Below, piece by piece: positions 1-6,907 of a stretch of DNA of 19,127 nucleotides. The first letter of the stretch is position 1; each line of letters begins with the position of its first letter. The stretch is from assembly GCA_029884035.1 (NCBI GenBank), contig JAOUIM010000019.1, positions 1 through 19,127 on the forward strand, written 5' to 3'. Source of the stretch: Aquincola sp. Lineage in GTDB: Bacteria; Pseudomonadota; Gammaproteobacteria; Burkholderiales; Burkholderiaceae_C. The notes under the pieces are model-generated. The model was not told the origin of the DNA and made no database searches. It saw only the letters and a list, made by a program, of their open reading frames with translations. The translations under genes and the position numbers were made by a program.

Positions 1-283
1 CGTCGAGGGGGGCACCAGCACCCGTCGCTGGACGAACGAACCTGATGGCAAGTTCGTGGCTTCGAGCGATGCACAGCGATCCGCAAGGGCGCAAGGCAAG
101 ATCTTTACGGCACAAGGCACTTGGCACGTGGCAGACAACGGAACGTACTGCGTCACCATCGACTGGCGCGGCCGATCGGAAAACTGGTGCCGCTACATAT
201 TCAAGCTGGGCGCAAAGTATTACGGAGTCAAGACCGTAGCCGACGGGGCCACGGTTGCGCATGAAATGGAGTTGTCGAAGTAG
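1..283 (+). CDS. DUF995-like small protein, 3' end only
   Basis: The frame is open from base 2 to the TAG at 281-283, so the window holds only the C-terminal 93 residues; the true start lies upstream. Visible motifs are GKFVASSD, GTWHVADNGTYCVTIDW and a final NWCRYIFKLGAKYYGV segment. A G-x-W-x-V turn followed by two Cys-containing strands resembles the C-terminal half of DUF995-type proteins, which are small, often exported, and of unknown function. No signal peptide can be judged because the N-terminus is missing. The codons look somewhat less GC-biased than in the genes downstream, which would suit an accessory gene at the edge of the conserved block. The family assignment is from memory of the pattern and is tentative; the reading frame itself is more secure. 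Confidence 0.55.
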   Translation, partial: VEGGTSTRRWTNEPDGKFVASSDAQRSARAQGKIFTAQGTWHVADNGTYCVTIDWRGRSENWCRYIFKLGAKYYGVKTVADGATVAHEMELSK

Positions 284-589
284 CCCATGGCATCAGCGCA
301 GCGCCTGCAGGCCCCTGGGTCGGAGGTGCGACGCTGCTGTGGGGCGCGTTGGTCGGCCTGCCGGCGATCTGCCTGATTCGCGCGGCGCTGTGTGCTCGTC
401 TTGGTTGGCACGTTCGCGGTAACACGTGGCTTCTCGTTCAATGGCCGCAGCAAGTGGGCCAGTGAGGGGGTCGATTGGGGGATCGAAGCTGGCAGGGTGC
501 GTACCATCGTGCGCACAGGCGTCGACGCTGGCTGGCCCGCTCGCTGCCCATCTGCGCCTGAACAGACCATCTTTTCCTGCGGGACGTTG
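284..589. other. Gene-free spacer with a hydrophobic open frame
   Basis: This 306 bp stretch lies between the DUF995-like gene and the phosphatase gene. I find no convincing gene in it. One + frame is open from 265 to a TGA at 463-465. It encodes a hydrophobic run (TLLWGALVGLPAICLI) followed by basic residues, but it has no ATG and only a TTG at 349. It could be a relic of a small membrane protein or chance. The phosphatase frame is also open upstream to 392, but that extension has no family resemblance. A promoter for the phosphatase gene is expected here; I cannot pick one out with confidence. Confidence 0.4.
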
Positions 590-1063
590 ATGCGGGACCA
601 CCAGCTTTCCATCCTTGTGATCTGCCTGGGCAACATTTGCCGCTCGCCGACGGCCGAGGCGGTGCTGCGCGCCAAGTTGGATGCGGCCGGGCTCGCCGGA
701 CAGGTGGTCGTGGACTCGGCCGGCACCGGCGACTGGCATATCGGCCACCCGCCGGACGTGCGGTCCCAGCGCCACGCCGCGCAACGGGGCTACGACCTTT
801 CGGCGCTGCGAGCCCGTCGTGTCGCCGAGGAGGACTTCCGGCAGTTCGACCTCATCCTGGCCATGGACGAGGACAATCTGGCCGACCTGCAGCGCTTGGC
901 GCCCGACCAGGGCGCGCGAGCCGAGCTACGCCTTTTCGCTCACGTCGAAGTCCCCGACCCTTACCAAGGCGGCCCGGCCGCCTTCGAGCGGGTGATCGAC
1001 CTGGTCGAGGCCGCCAGCGACGTCTGGGTCGAAAACCTCGCTCGCCGCCTGGGAACTTCCTGA
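590..1063 (+). CDS. Low-molecular-weight protein-tyrosine phosphatase
   Basis: Predicted 157-residue cytosolic phosphatase of the LMW-PTP/arsenate reductase fold. The P-loop is near the N-terminus: CLGNICRS with nucleophile Cys12, second Cys17 and phosphate-binding Arg18 (C-x5-R-S). The catalytic general acid is Asp123 in VPDPYQGG, the usual DPY motif. Length matches the family at about 150-160 residues. The ATG at 590 is chosen because ILVICLGNICRS then begins at about residue 8, as in relatives; the frame is open back to 392 but that part is unlike the family. The ribosome-binding site is weak (GGGAC a few bases upstream). It lies 94 bp before iscR on the same strand. This pairing is, from memory, common in Burkholderiales, but the sequence gives no functional link to Fe-S assembly. 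The substrate is unknown. Confidence 0.9.
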   Translation: MRDHQLSILVICLGNICRSPTAEAVLRAKLDAAGLAGQVVVDSAGTGDWHIGHPPDVRSQRHAAQRGYDLSALRARRVAEEDFRQFDLILAMDEDNLADLQRLAPDQGARAELRLFAHVEVPDPYQGGPAAFERVIDLVEAASDVWVENLARRLGTS

Positions 1064-1066
1064 CCG

Positions 1067-1091
1067 GTATCCGACCAAATCTGTCGACTTC
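1067..1091. promoter_or_regulatory. Candidate type 1 IscR box, upstream copy
   Basis: The 25-mer starts GTATCCGAC, has centre CAAATCT and ends GTCGACTTC. It fits the E. coli type 1 IscR consensus (ATASYYGAC-TRWWWYA-GTCRRSTAT) at 19 of 25 positions by my hand count, with both GAC/GTC cores intact. It begins just after the phosphatase stop codon and lies upstream of a possible -10 element, TAAACT at 1095-1100. That would place it over the -35 region, a repressing position. No good -35 hexamer is visible. The consensus is recalled rather than computed. Confidence 0.5.
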
Positions 1092-1095
1092 CGGT

Positions 1096-1120
1096 AAACT
1101 TGAGCAATCCGCTCGGGATA
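1096..1120. promoter_or_regulatory. Candidate type 1 IscR box, downstream copy
   Basis: This second 25-mer has halves AAACTTGAG and CTCGGGATA, matching the type 1 consensus at about 16 of 25 positions. The TTGA-n-CTCGGG core is the best-kept part. Its centre is 29 bp from that of the upstream box, close to three helical turns, so two IscR dimers could sit on one face. It overlaps the end of the possible -10 element TAAACT (1095-1100) and lies 38 bp before the iscR start codon. Tandem IscR sites before iscR are known in E. coli. Confidence 0.45.
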
Positions 1121-1157
1121 GCCGCGGTCCATTCCGCACACCCTCCAGGAGTAACCC

Positions 1158-1694
1158 ATGCGATTGACCACCAAGGGCCGTTTTGCCGTCACTGCGATGA
1201 TCGATCTCGGTCTTCGTTCCACCAACGGGCCGGTCGCGCTGGCCGCCATCAGCCAACGTCAGCAGATCTCGCTGTCCTACCTCGAGCAGCTGTTCGGCAA
1301 GCTGCGCCGCCATGAGCTGGTGGAGAGCACCCGCGGCCCGGGCGGCGGCTACTCGCTCGGCCGCGATGCGGCGGCGATCACGGTGGCCGACATCATCGTG
1401 GCGGTCGACGAGCCGCTCGACGCCACCGGCTGTGGCGGCAAGGAAAACTGCATGGGCGATGATTCCGGCAAGTGCATGACGCACGACCTGTGGACCGAGT
1501 TGAACGCCCGGATGATCGAGTTCCTGAGCTCGGTCACCCTCAAGAAGCTGGTCGACGAGCAGATTGCCCGCGGCGTGTCGGTGGCCGAGCAGGCGCCGAT
1601 GAAGCGTGCGATCTCGTCCGCGCCCGTGGTCAAGCCGATCCGGGTGACGGGCCCGAATTCGGTGTTCGCGCTCGGCGCGGCGCTGGCGAAGTGA
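1158..1694 (+). CDS. iscR: Rrf2-family Fe-S cluster regulator IscR
   Basis: Predicted 178-residue transcription regulator. In E. coli the 2Fe-2S form of IscR represses its own isc operon, while cluster-free IscR regulates other promoters. The N-terminal winged helix (MRLTTKGRFAVTAMIDL, then ISLSYLEQLFGKLRR and the wing RGPGGGYSLGR) is typical of Rrf2 proteins. The cluster ligands are visible as Cys92, Cys98, Cys106 and His109. The last Cys-Cys gap is two residues longer than in E. coli IscR (92/98/104/107). A clear Shine-Dalgarno AGGAG at 1147-1151 fixes the ATG at 1158. The gene heads the isc operon, with iscS 13 bp downstream, and two candidate IscR boxes in its leader suggest autoregulation. 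Confidence 0.97.
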   Translation: MRLTTKGRFAVTAMIDLGLRSTNGPVALAAISQRQQISLSYLEQLFGKLRRHELVESTRGPGGGYSLGRDAAAITVADIIVAVDEPLDATGCGGKENCMGDDSGKCMTHDLWTELNARMIEFLSSVTLKKLVDEQIARGVSVAEQAPMKRAISSAPVVKPIRVTGPNSVFALGAALAK

Positions 1695-1707
1695 GGGCAG
1701 GTCGCCG

Positions 1708-2928
1708 ATGGACATGACGCCGCATCTGCCGATCTACATGGACTACGGGGCGACCACGCCGGTCGATCCGCGCGTGGTCGACGCGATGGTGCCCTGGCTG
1801 CGAGAGCACTTCGGCAACCCGGCTTCCCGAAGCCACGCCTGGGGCTGGGAGGCCGAGGAGGCGGTGGAGCAGGCCAGGCGTCAAGTGGCCGAGCTGGTCG
1901 GTGCCGACCCGCGCGAGATCGTCTGGACCTCGGGCGCGACCGAATCGAACAACCTTGCGTTGAAGGGTGCCGCGCACTTCTACAAGACGCGCGGCAAGCA
2001 CATCGTGACGGTGAAGACCGAGCACAAGGCAGTGCTCGATACCGTGCGTGAGCTGGAACGCCAGGGATTCGAGGCGACGTATCTCGATGTGCAGGACGAC
2101 GGCCTGCTCGACATGAATCGCTTCAAGGATGCGCTGCGGCCCGACACGATCCTCGTCTCTGTGATGTTCGTCAACAATGAGATCGGCGTGATCCAGGACA
2201 TCCCGGCCATCGGCGCGATCTGCCGCGAGCGCGGGATCATCTTCCACGTCGACGCCGCCCAGGCGACGGGCAAGGTCCACATCGACCTGGCCCACCTGCC
2301 GGTCGACCTGATGAGCCTGGCCTCGCACAAGACCTACGGGCCCAAGGGCATCGGCGCGCTGTATGTGCGGCGCAAGCCGCGCGTGCGCATCGAGGCGCAG
2401 ATGCACGGCGGCGGACACGAACGCGGCATGCGATCGGGCACCTTGCCGACACACCAGTGCATCGGCATGGGCGAAGCGTTCCGGATCGCGCGCGAGGAGA
2501 TGGCCAGCGAAGGCGAGCGCATCCGGATGCTGCAGCAGCGGCTGCTGCGCGGCTTGAGTGACATCGAGCAGGTGTTTCTCAACGGCCACCCGGACAAGCG
2601 CGTGCCGCACAACCTGAACATGAGCTTCAACTTCGTCGAAGGCGAGTCGCTGATCATGGGCGTCAAGGAGCTCGCCGTTTCTTCGGGTTCGGCCTGCACC
2701 TCGGCCAGCCTCGAACCAAGCTACGTGCTGCGCGCGCTCGGCCGCAGCGACGAGCTCGCGCATTCGAGCCTGCGCATGACGATCGGCCGGTTCACGACGG
2801 TCGACGAGATCGACCAGGCGACGCGTCTGATCCGCGACCGCGTCGCCAAGCTGAGGGAGCTGTCCCCGCTCTGGGAGATGTACAAGGACGGCATCGACAT
2901 CTCGACGATCCAATGGACAGCACACTGA
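1708..2928 (+). CDS. iscS: Cysteine desulfurase IscS
   Basis: Predicted 406-residue PLP enzyme that takes sulfur from L-cysteine as a persulfide and passes it to IscU and, in other bacteria, to tRNA-thiolation partners. It is a full-length group I desulfurase: the PLP-binding lysine is Lys208 in SLASHKTYGPKG, the PLP-stacking histidine is His106 in KTEHKAVLD, and the mobile-loop persulfide cysteine is Cys330 in SSGSACTSASLEPSYV. All sit two residues later than in E. coli IscS. The family's N-terminal DYSATTPVD reads DYGATTPVD here. The C-terminus (SPLWEMYKDGIDISTIQW) is the usual IscU-docking tail. It lies 13 bp after iscR and 26 bp before iscU. An in-frame ATG at 1714 is an alternative start; the choice changes only two residues. 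Confidence 0.97.
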   Translation: MDMTPHLPIYMDYGATTPVDPRVVDAMVPWLREHFGNPASRSHAWGWEAEEAVEQARRQVAELVGADPREIVWTSGATESNNLALKGAAHFYKTRGKHIVTVKTEHKAVLDTVRELERQGFEATYLDVQDDGLLDMNRFKDALRPDTILVSVMFVNNEIGVIQDIPAIGAICRERGIIFHVDAAQATGKVHIDLAHLPVDLMSLASHKTYGPKGIGALYVRRKPRVRIEAQMHGGGHERGMRSGTLPTHQCIGMGEAFRIAREEMASEGERIRMLQQRLLRGLSDIEQVFLNGHPDKRVPHNLNMSFNFVEGESLIMGVKELAVSSGSACTSASLEPSYVLRALGRSDELAHSSLRMTIGRFTTVDEIDQATRLIRDRVAKLRELSPLWEMYKDGIDISTIQWTAH

Positions 2929-2954
2929 CCGTATTGAACTGAACGGAGCGCAAC

Positions 2955-3374
2955 ATGGCATACAGCGACAAGGTCATCGACCACTACGAGAATCCACGCA
3001 ACGTCGGCTCGTTCGACAAGGGTGACGACACGGTGGGCACCGGCATGGTGGGCGCGCCGGCCTGCGGCGACGTGATGAAGCTGCAGATCAAGGTCAATCC
3101 GGCCACCGGCCTGATCGAGGATGCGCGCTTCAAGACCTATGGCTGCGGCTCGGCGATCGCGTCGAGCTCGCTCGTGACCGAGTGGGTCAAGGGAAAGTCG
3201 CTCGACGAGGCGGCCACGATCAAGAACACGCAGATCGCGCAGGAGCTGGCGCTGCCGCCGGTGAAGATCCACTGCTCGATCCTGGCCGAGGACGCGATCA
3301 AGGCCGCGGTCGATGACTACAAGGCCAAGCACGGCAGCAATGGAAGCGGGGCCGATGGCAGTCACGCTCACTGA
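2955..3374 (+). CDS. iscU: Fe-S cluster scaffold IscU
   Basis: Predicted 139-residue scaffold on which IscS-derived sulfur and iron are assembled into 2Fe-2S clusters. Ligands Cys37, Asp39, Cys64, His106 and Cys107 are all present (GAPACGDVMKL, YGCGSAIASSS, KIHCSILAEDAI). The HscA recognition motif LPPVK is at 100-104. Compared with E. coli IscU (Cys37/63/106) there is a one-residue insertion after the first cysteine. The protein ends in a Gly/Ser/His-rich tail (GSNGSGADGSHAH) beyond the usual terminus. The DNA for part of that tail also holds the iscA start: the last 20 nt overlap iscA. GGAG at about 2944-2947 serves the ATG at 2955. Assignment is secure. Confidence 0.97.
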   Translation: MAYSDKVIDHYENPRNVGSFDKGDDTVGTGMVGAPACGDVMKLQIKVNPATGLIEDARFKTYGCGSAIASSSLVTEWVKGKSLDEAATIKNTQIAQELALPPVKIHCSILAEDAIKAAVDDYKAKHGSNGSGADGSHAH

Positions 3375-3678
3375 GGCGGCGGCGCGCCATGTCACGCGCT
3401 ACCTTGCCCGCCGCGGCAAGGGCGTGGGGGTGCGCCTGGGTGTGAAGACCACGGGCTGTTCGGGCCTGGCCTACAAGCTCGAGTACGCCGACGATGTGGC
3501 GCCCGAGGACCATGTCTTCGAGGGCCATGGCGTCAAGGTGCTGGTCGACCCGAAGAGCCTGCCCTACATCGACGGCACGGAGCTCGATTTCGTGCGAGAG
3601 GGCCTGAACGAGGGCTTCAAGTTCCACAACCCGCGCGAGAAAGACCGCTGCGGCTGCGGCGAGTCGTTTCGCGTGTGA
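3355..3678 (+). CDS. iscA: A-type Fe-S carrier IscA
   Basis: Predicted 107-residue carrier that receives clusters or iron and delivers Fe-S clusters to apo-proteins. The three invariant cysteines are Cys35 (TTGCSGLAY) and Cys99/Cys101 in the C-terminal CGCGESFRV. The ATG at 3355 (MAVTLTEAAARHV) gives exactly the E. coli IscA length and aligns with its N-terminus. The frame stays open to an ATG at 3313, but that start would add 14 unrelated residues inside iscU. A purine-rich GGAAGCGGGG just upstream can act as ribosome-binding site. The gene overlaps iscU by 20 nt, and its TGA overlaps the GTG start of the next gene, so translation of the three is probably coupled. Confidence 0.96.
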   Translation: MAVTLTEAAARHVTRYLARRGKGVGVRLGVKTTGCSGLAYKLEYADDVAPEDHVFEGHGVKVLVDPKSLPYIDGTELDFVREGLNEGFKFHNPREKDRCGCGESFRV

Positions 3679-4160
3679 ATGCCGATGTGCAGATCCGCCC
3701 GGAGCGCGCCGATCATCCTCAGGTCGTCGCGCTGCTGGCGGCGCTCGACCATTACCTGGGTGCGCTGTACGAGCCCGAGGCCAATCACATCCTGTCCGTG
3801 AGCGAGCTGCTCACGCCCGAGGTCGATTTTTTCGCCGCATGGCTGGACGGGCGCGTGGTCGGCACGGGCGCCATCAGGCGAATGCCGGGGGAGCGGGAAA
3901 CCGAAGGTCGGGCCTACGGGGAAATCAAGCGCATGTACGTCTCGCCCGCAGCGCGCGGCCAGCGCGTGGGCGTGCGCATGGTCGCCACGTTGGAAGATGC
4001 GTTGAAATCGCAAGGCTTGTCGCTCGCACTGCTCGAGACCGGGCGCGACCAGCATGAAGCGGTCGGGCTGTATGAGCGGTGCGGATTCCGCCGGCGCGCT
4101 GCGTTCGGCGGCTATCCGGACAACGGCCTGTCGCTGTTCTACGAGAAGGCGCTGGCGTGA
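3675..4160 (+). CDS. GNAT-family N-acetyltransferase inside the isc operon
   Basis: Predicted 161-residue acetyl-CoA-dependent acetyltransferase with unknown acceptor. The GNAT core is visible: strand GEIKRMYVSP (about 80-89), the acetyl-CoA pyrophosphate loop AARGQRVGVRM (about 90-101, the Q/R-x-x-G-x-G/A motif with Val in the last position), then LALLETGRDQHEAVGLYERCGF, the usual strand/helix before the C-terminus. An N-terminal segment with EPEANHIL resembles a widespread uncharacterised GNAT subgroup. The start is the GTG at 3675 in GTGA, overlapping the iscA stop, and its own stop overlaps the hscB start in the same way. This gene is absent from the classic E. coli isc operon. Tight coupling on both sides implies co-expression; a role in Fe-S assembly is only inference. 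Confidence 0.85.
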   Translation: MNADVQIRPERADHPQVVALLAALDHYLGALYEPEANHILSVSELLTPEVDFFAAWLDGRVVGTGAIRRMPGERETEGRAYGEIKRMYVSPAARGQRVGVRMVATLEDALKSQGLSLALLETGRDQHEAVGLYERCGFRRRAAFGGYPDNGLSLFYEKALA

Positions 4161-4678
4161 ACCTGGCCGACAACGACTTCACGCTGTTCGGCCTGCCCGA
4201 GCGATTTGCGCTCGATCGCGCTGATCTCGATGCGCGCTGGCGTGAGCTGCAGTCCTCGGTCCATCCGGACAGGTTTGCGGGCGAGGGCGCCGCGGCGCAG
4301 CGGGTGGCAATGCAGTGGGCCGTTCGAGTGAACGAGGCCTACCGGCGGCTGCGCGAGCCGCTCGCGCGTGCGGCGTATTTGTGCGGCCTGCGCGGTTCGC
4401 CGATCGATGCCGAGCGCAATACCGCCATGCCCGCGGGGTTCCTGATGCAGCAGATGGGCTGGCGCGAGCGGCTGGACGAATCGCGCGACGACGCCGAAGG
4501 GCTTGGCGCACTCGACGGGGAGGTGAAGAACGCCGAACGCGACACGCTCGACGAGGTCGCCCGCCTGCTCGATGAACTCGACGATCCCGCACGGGCGGCC
4601 GAACGCGTGCGCGCACTGATGTTCTTCCAGAAGTTCCGCCGAGACCTGGCCGAGCGCCTCGAGGCGACCCACGACTGA
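4157..4678 (+). CDS. hscB: Fe-S assembly J-domain co-chaperone HscB
   Basis: Predicted 173-residue DnaJ-like co-chaperone that brings IscU to HscA and stimulates its ATPase. The N-terminal J domain is short: FTLFGLPERFALD (8-20), then the invariant HPD at 36-38 in SSVHPDRF, then VNEAYRRLREPLARAAYL. The C-terminal part is the helical IscU-binding domain (MPAGFLMQQMGWRERLDE to FFQKFRRDLAERLE). E. coli HscB is 171 residues. The GTG at 4157 is chosen because it gives the family N-terminus and overlaps the preceding stop as GTGA; the ATG at 4079 in the same frame would add 26 residues coded out of frame within the GNAT gene. hscA begins 8 bp after its stop. Confidence 0.95.
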   Translation: MNLADNDFTLFGLPERFALDRADLDARWRELQSSVHPDRFAGEGAAAQRVAMQWAVRVNEAYRRLREPLARAAYLCGLRGSPIDAERNTAMPAGFLMQQMGWRERLDESRDDAEGLGALDGEVKNAERDTLDEVARLLDELDDPARAAERVRALMFFQKFRRDLAERLEATHD

Positions 4679-4686
4679 CGCGACAG

Positions 4687-6546
4687 ATGGCCCTGCTGCA
4701 GATCTCCGAACCCGGCCAGTCACCCGATCCGCACCAGCGGCGCATCGCGGTGGGGATCGACCTGGGCACGACCAATTCGCTCGTGGCGGCGGTGCGCCAC
4801 GGCGTTGCGGAATGCCTGCCCGATGCGCAGGGCTGCGTGATCCTGCCGTCGGCAGTGCGCTATCTCGAGGCCGGCCGCCGCGAAATCGGCCTTGACGCCC
4901 TCGCGGCGCAGGCCGACGACCCGCTCGACACCGTCGTCTCGGTCAAGCGCCTGATGGGCCGTGTGCTGGCCGACGTTGCCGGGCGCGAGCGATTGCCGTA
5001 CCGGTTCGTCGACCAGCCCGGCATGGTGGCCATCGCCACCCGCGCCGGCATCAAGACGCCGGTCGAGGTCTCGGCCGAGATACTTGCCGCACTGCGCCAG
5101 CGCGCTGAGGACAGCTTCGACACCGACGAACTGTACGGCGCAGTGATCACGGTACCCGCCTACTTCGACGACGCACAGCGACAGGCGACCAAGGACGCGG
5201 CCGAACTGGCCCGCCTGAAGGTGCTGCGCCTGATCAACGAGCCCACGGCGGCAGCGGTGGCCTATGGCCTGGACCGCGGCGCCGAAGGCCTGTACGCCGT
5301 CTACGACCTCGGTGGCGGCACGTTCGATATTTCCCTGCTGAGACTGACCAAGGGCGTGTTCGAGGTGGTGGCCACGGGGGGCGATGCAGCGCTCGGTGGC
5401 GATGACATCGACGCGGCACTTGCCCACTGGGCACTGACAGAGGTGCGGCGCGAGGCGCGCACTCCCCATGACCAGCGCGCCGTGCTCGTCGCCGCGCGCG
5501 CCGCCAAGGAGGCATTGACCGACAGCGCGACCACCACGCTGGCCTGCGCCCTGGCGGACGGACCGCTTGCGTCGGTCGTGACGCGTGCGCAGCTCGATGC
5601 TCTCGCCAAGCCGTTGATCGACCGCACGCTCGGATCGGTCAGGCGCGTACTGCGCGATGCGCAGGTCACGCGCGAAGAGGTCAAAGGTGTGGTGATGGTC
5701 GGCGGCTCGACGCGAATGCCTGCGGTGCGCACCGCGGTGGGCGAGTTGTTCGGGCGCGCCCCGCTGACCGATGTCAACCCAGACGAGGTGGTGGCCCTCG
5801 GCGCGGCGATCCAGGCCAATGCGCTGGCAGGCAACACGCCAGATGGCGAAATCCTGCTGCTCGACGTGATCCCGCTGTCCCTGGGGCTCGAAACCATGGG
5901 CGGGCTCGTCGAGCGCATCGTCGAGCGCAACAGCACGATCCCGGTGGCCAAGGCGCAGGACTTCACGACCTATCAGGACGGGCAGACCGCGATGGCCTTG
6001 CACGTGGTGCAGGGTGAGCGCGAGCTGGTCACCGATTGCCGATCGCTCGCGCGCTTCACGCTGCGCGGCATCCCGCCAATGGCTGCTGGCGTGGCCCGCA
6101 TCCGCGTCACCTTCGAGGTCGATGCCGATGGGCTGCTGTCGGTGTCGGCGCGCGAACTGACCTCAGGTGTCGAGGCCCAGATCGCGGTCAAGCCGAGCTA
6201 CGGCCTGGCCGACGAAGACATCGCGCGGATGCTGAAGGAAGGCTTTGCGTCGGCCGACGTCGACATGGCCGTGCGCGCCCTGCGCGAGGCGCGCGTCGAG
6301 GCCGAGCGCATGGTGCTCGCAACGCACAGTGCGCTGGCTGCCGACGGCGATCTGCTGTCCGCCGACGAGCGCACGGCGATCGATGCGCTGATCGCACGTA
6401 CGGTCGAGATCGCACGCAGCGACGATCACCAGGCGATCGAGGCCGCCGTCAAGGCATTGGCGGCGGGCACCGAAGCCTTTGCGGGTGCGCGCATGAACCG
6501 CAGCATTCGTGCGGTGCTGGCCGGGCGCAGCTTCGAGGACGTGTGA
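4687..6546 (+). CDS. hscA: Hsp70-type Fe-S chaperone HscA
   Basis: Predicted 619-residue specialised Hsp70 that binds the LPPVK motif of IscU and drives cluster release in an ATP cycle triggered by HscB. The nucleotide-binding domain shows GIDLGTTNSLVAAV (23-36), VPAYFDDAQRQATKDAA (156-172), INEPTAAAVAYGLD (183-196), YDLGGGTFDISLL (206-218) and VMVGGSTRMPAVR (336-348). The substrate-binding domain starts around 392 (LDVIPLSLGLETMGG), followed by a helical lid. Length agrees with E. coli HscA (616). The N-terminus has about 18 residues before the first ATPase strand, also normal. The stop and the fdx start overlap as TGATG. Confidence 0.97.
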   Translation: MALLQISEPGQSPDPHQRRIAVGIDLGTTNSLVAAVRHGVAECLPDAQGCVILPSAVRYLEAGRREIGLDALAAQADDPLDTVVSVKRLMGRVLADVAGRERLPYRFVDQPGMVAIATRAGIKTPVEVSAEILAALRQRAEDSFDTDELYGAVITVPAYFDDAQRQATKDAAELARLKVLRLINEPTAAAVAYGLDRGAEGLYAVYDLGGGTFDISLLRLTKGVFEVVATGGDAALGGDDIDAALAHWALTEVRREARTPHDQRAVLVAARAAKEALTDSATTTLACALADGPLASVVTRAQLDALAKPLIDRTLGSVRRVLRDAQVTREEVKGVVMVGGSTRMPAVRTAVGELFGRAPLTDVNPDEVVALGAAIQANALAGNTPDGEILLLDVIPLSLGLETMGGLVERIVERNSTIPVAKAQDFTTYQDGQTAMALHVVQGERELVTDCRSLARFTLRGIPPMAAGVARIRVTFEVDADGLLSVSARELTSGVEAQIAVKPSYGLADEDIARMLKEGFASADVDMAVRALREARVEAERMVLATHSALAADGDLLSADERTAIDALIARTVEIARSDDHQAIEAAVKALAAGTEAFAGARMNRSIRAVLAGRSFEDV

Positions 6547-6884
6547 TGCCTTTGATCCGCATCCTCCCCCATGCCGAATACGCCCCGACAGGCGCCACCA
6601 TCGAGGCGGCCCCAGGGACGTCGATCTGCGAAGCCCTGCTCGAGCACGGTATCGAGATCGAGCATGCCTGCGAGATGAGTTGCGCGTGCACGACCTGTCA
6701 CGTGGTCGTGCGCGAGGGCTTCGACTCGCTGGGCGAGATGGACGAGAGCGAGGAAGACCTTCTCGACCGCGCCTGGGGCCTGGAGCCCACGTCGCGCCTG
6801 TCGTGCCAGGCGATCGTGTCGAACGAGGATGTGACGGTTGAGATCCCGAAGTACTCGATCAACCACGCAAGGGAAAAGCACTGA
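6546..6884 (+). CDS. fdx: ISC-type 2Fe-2S ferredoxin
   Basis: Predicted 112-residue adrenodoxin-like ferredoxin that supplies electrons for cluster assembly on IscU. Cluster ligands are Cys42, Cys48, Cys51 and Cys87, with an additional Cys46, at the same numbers as in E. coli Fdx (EHACEMSCACTTC and RLSCQAIV). The acidic stretch MDESEEDLLDRAWGLEP (about 65-81) is the interaction helix typical of this class. The ATG at 6546 overlaps the hscA stop. It is the last gene of the operon: E. coli has iscX next, whereas here a GC-rich inverted repeat and a convergent gene follow. Confidence 0.96.
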   Translation: MPLIRILPHAEYAPTGATIEAAPGTSICEALLEHGIEIEHACEMSCACTTCHVVVREGFDSLGEMDESEEDLLDRAWGLEPTSRLSCQAIVSNEDVTVEIPKYSINHAREKH

Positions 6885-6901
6885 GCGGCCGGCCCGGCCG
6901 C
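6885..6901. terminator. GC-rich inverted repeat between convergent genes
   Basis: The bases read GCGGCCGG-C-CCGGCCGC, a perfect 17-nt inverted repeat that folds as a 7 bp stem with a 3-nt loop. It starts immediately after the fdx stop and ends 6 bp before the stop codon of the opposite-strand gene. It is thus well placed to end both transcripts. There is no T run directly after it on either strand (a short TTTT occurs 14 bp away on the minus-strand side), so it is not a textbook intrinsic terminator. It may instead protect 3' ends. Confidence 0.4.
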
Positions 6902-6907
6902 GCGTCT

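Noticed and set aside
1630..2961. Minus-strand open frame of 443 codons over iscS
   Set aside because: Antisense to iscS, low-complexity composition, no motif; a codon-bias artefact.
4720..6003. Minus-strand open frame of 427 codons over hscA
   Set aside because: Antisense to hscA with no recognisable domain.
6036..6545. Upstream extension of the fdx frame inside hscA
   Set aside because: Arg/Gly-rich out-of-frame translation of hscA; ferredoxin length and the TGATG overlap fix the start at 6546.
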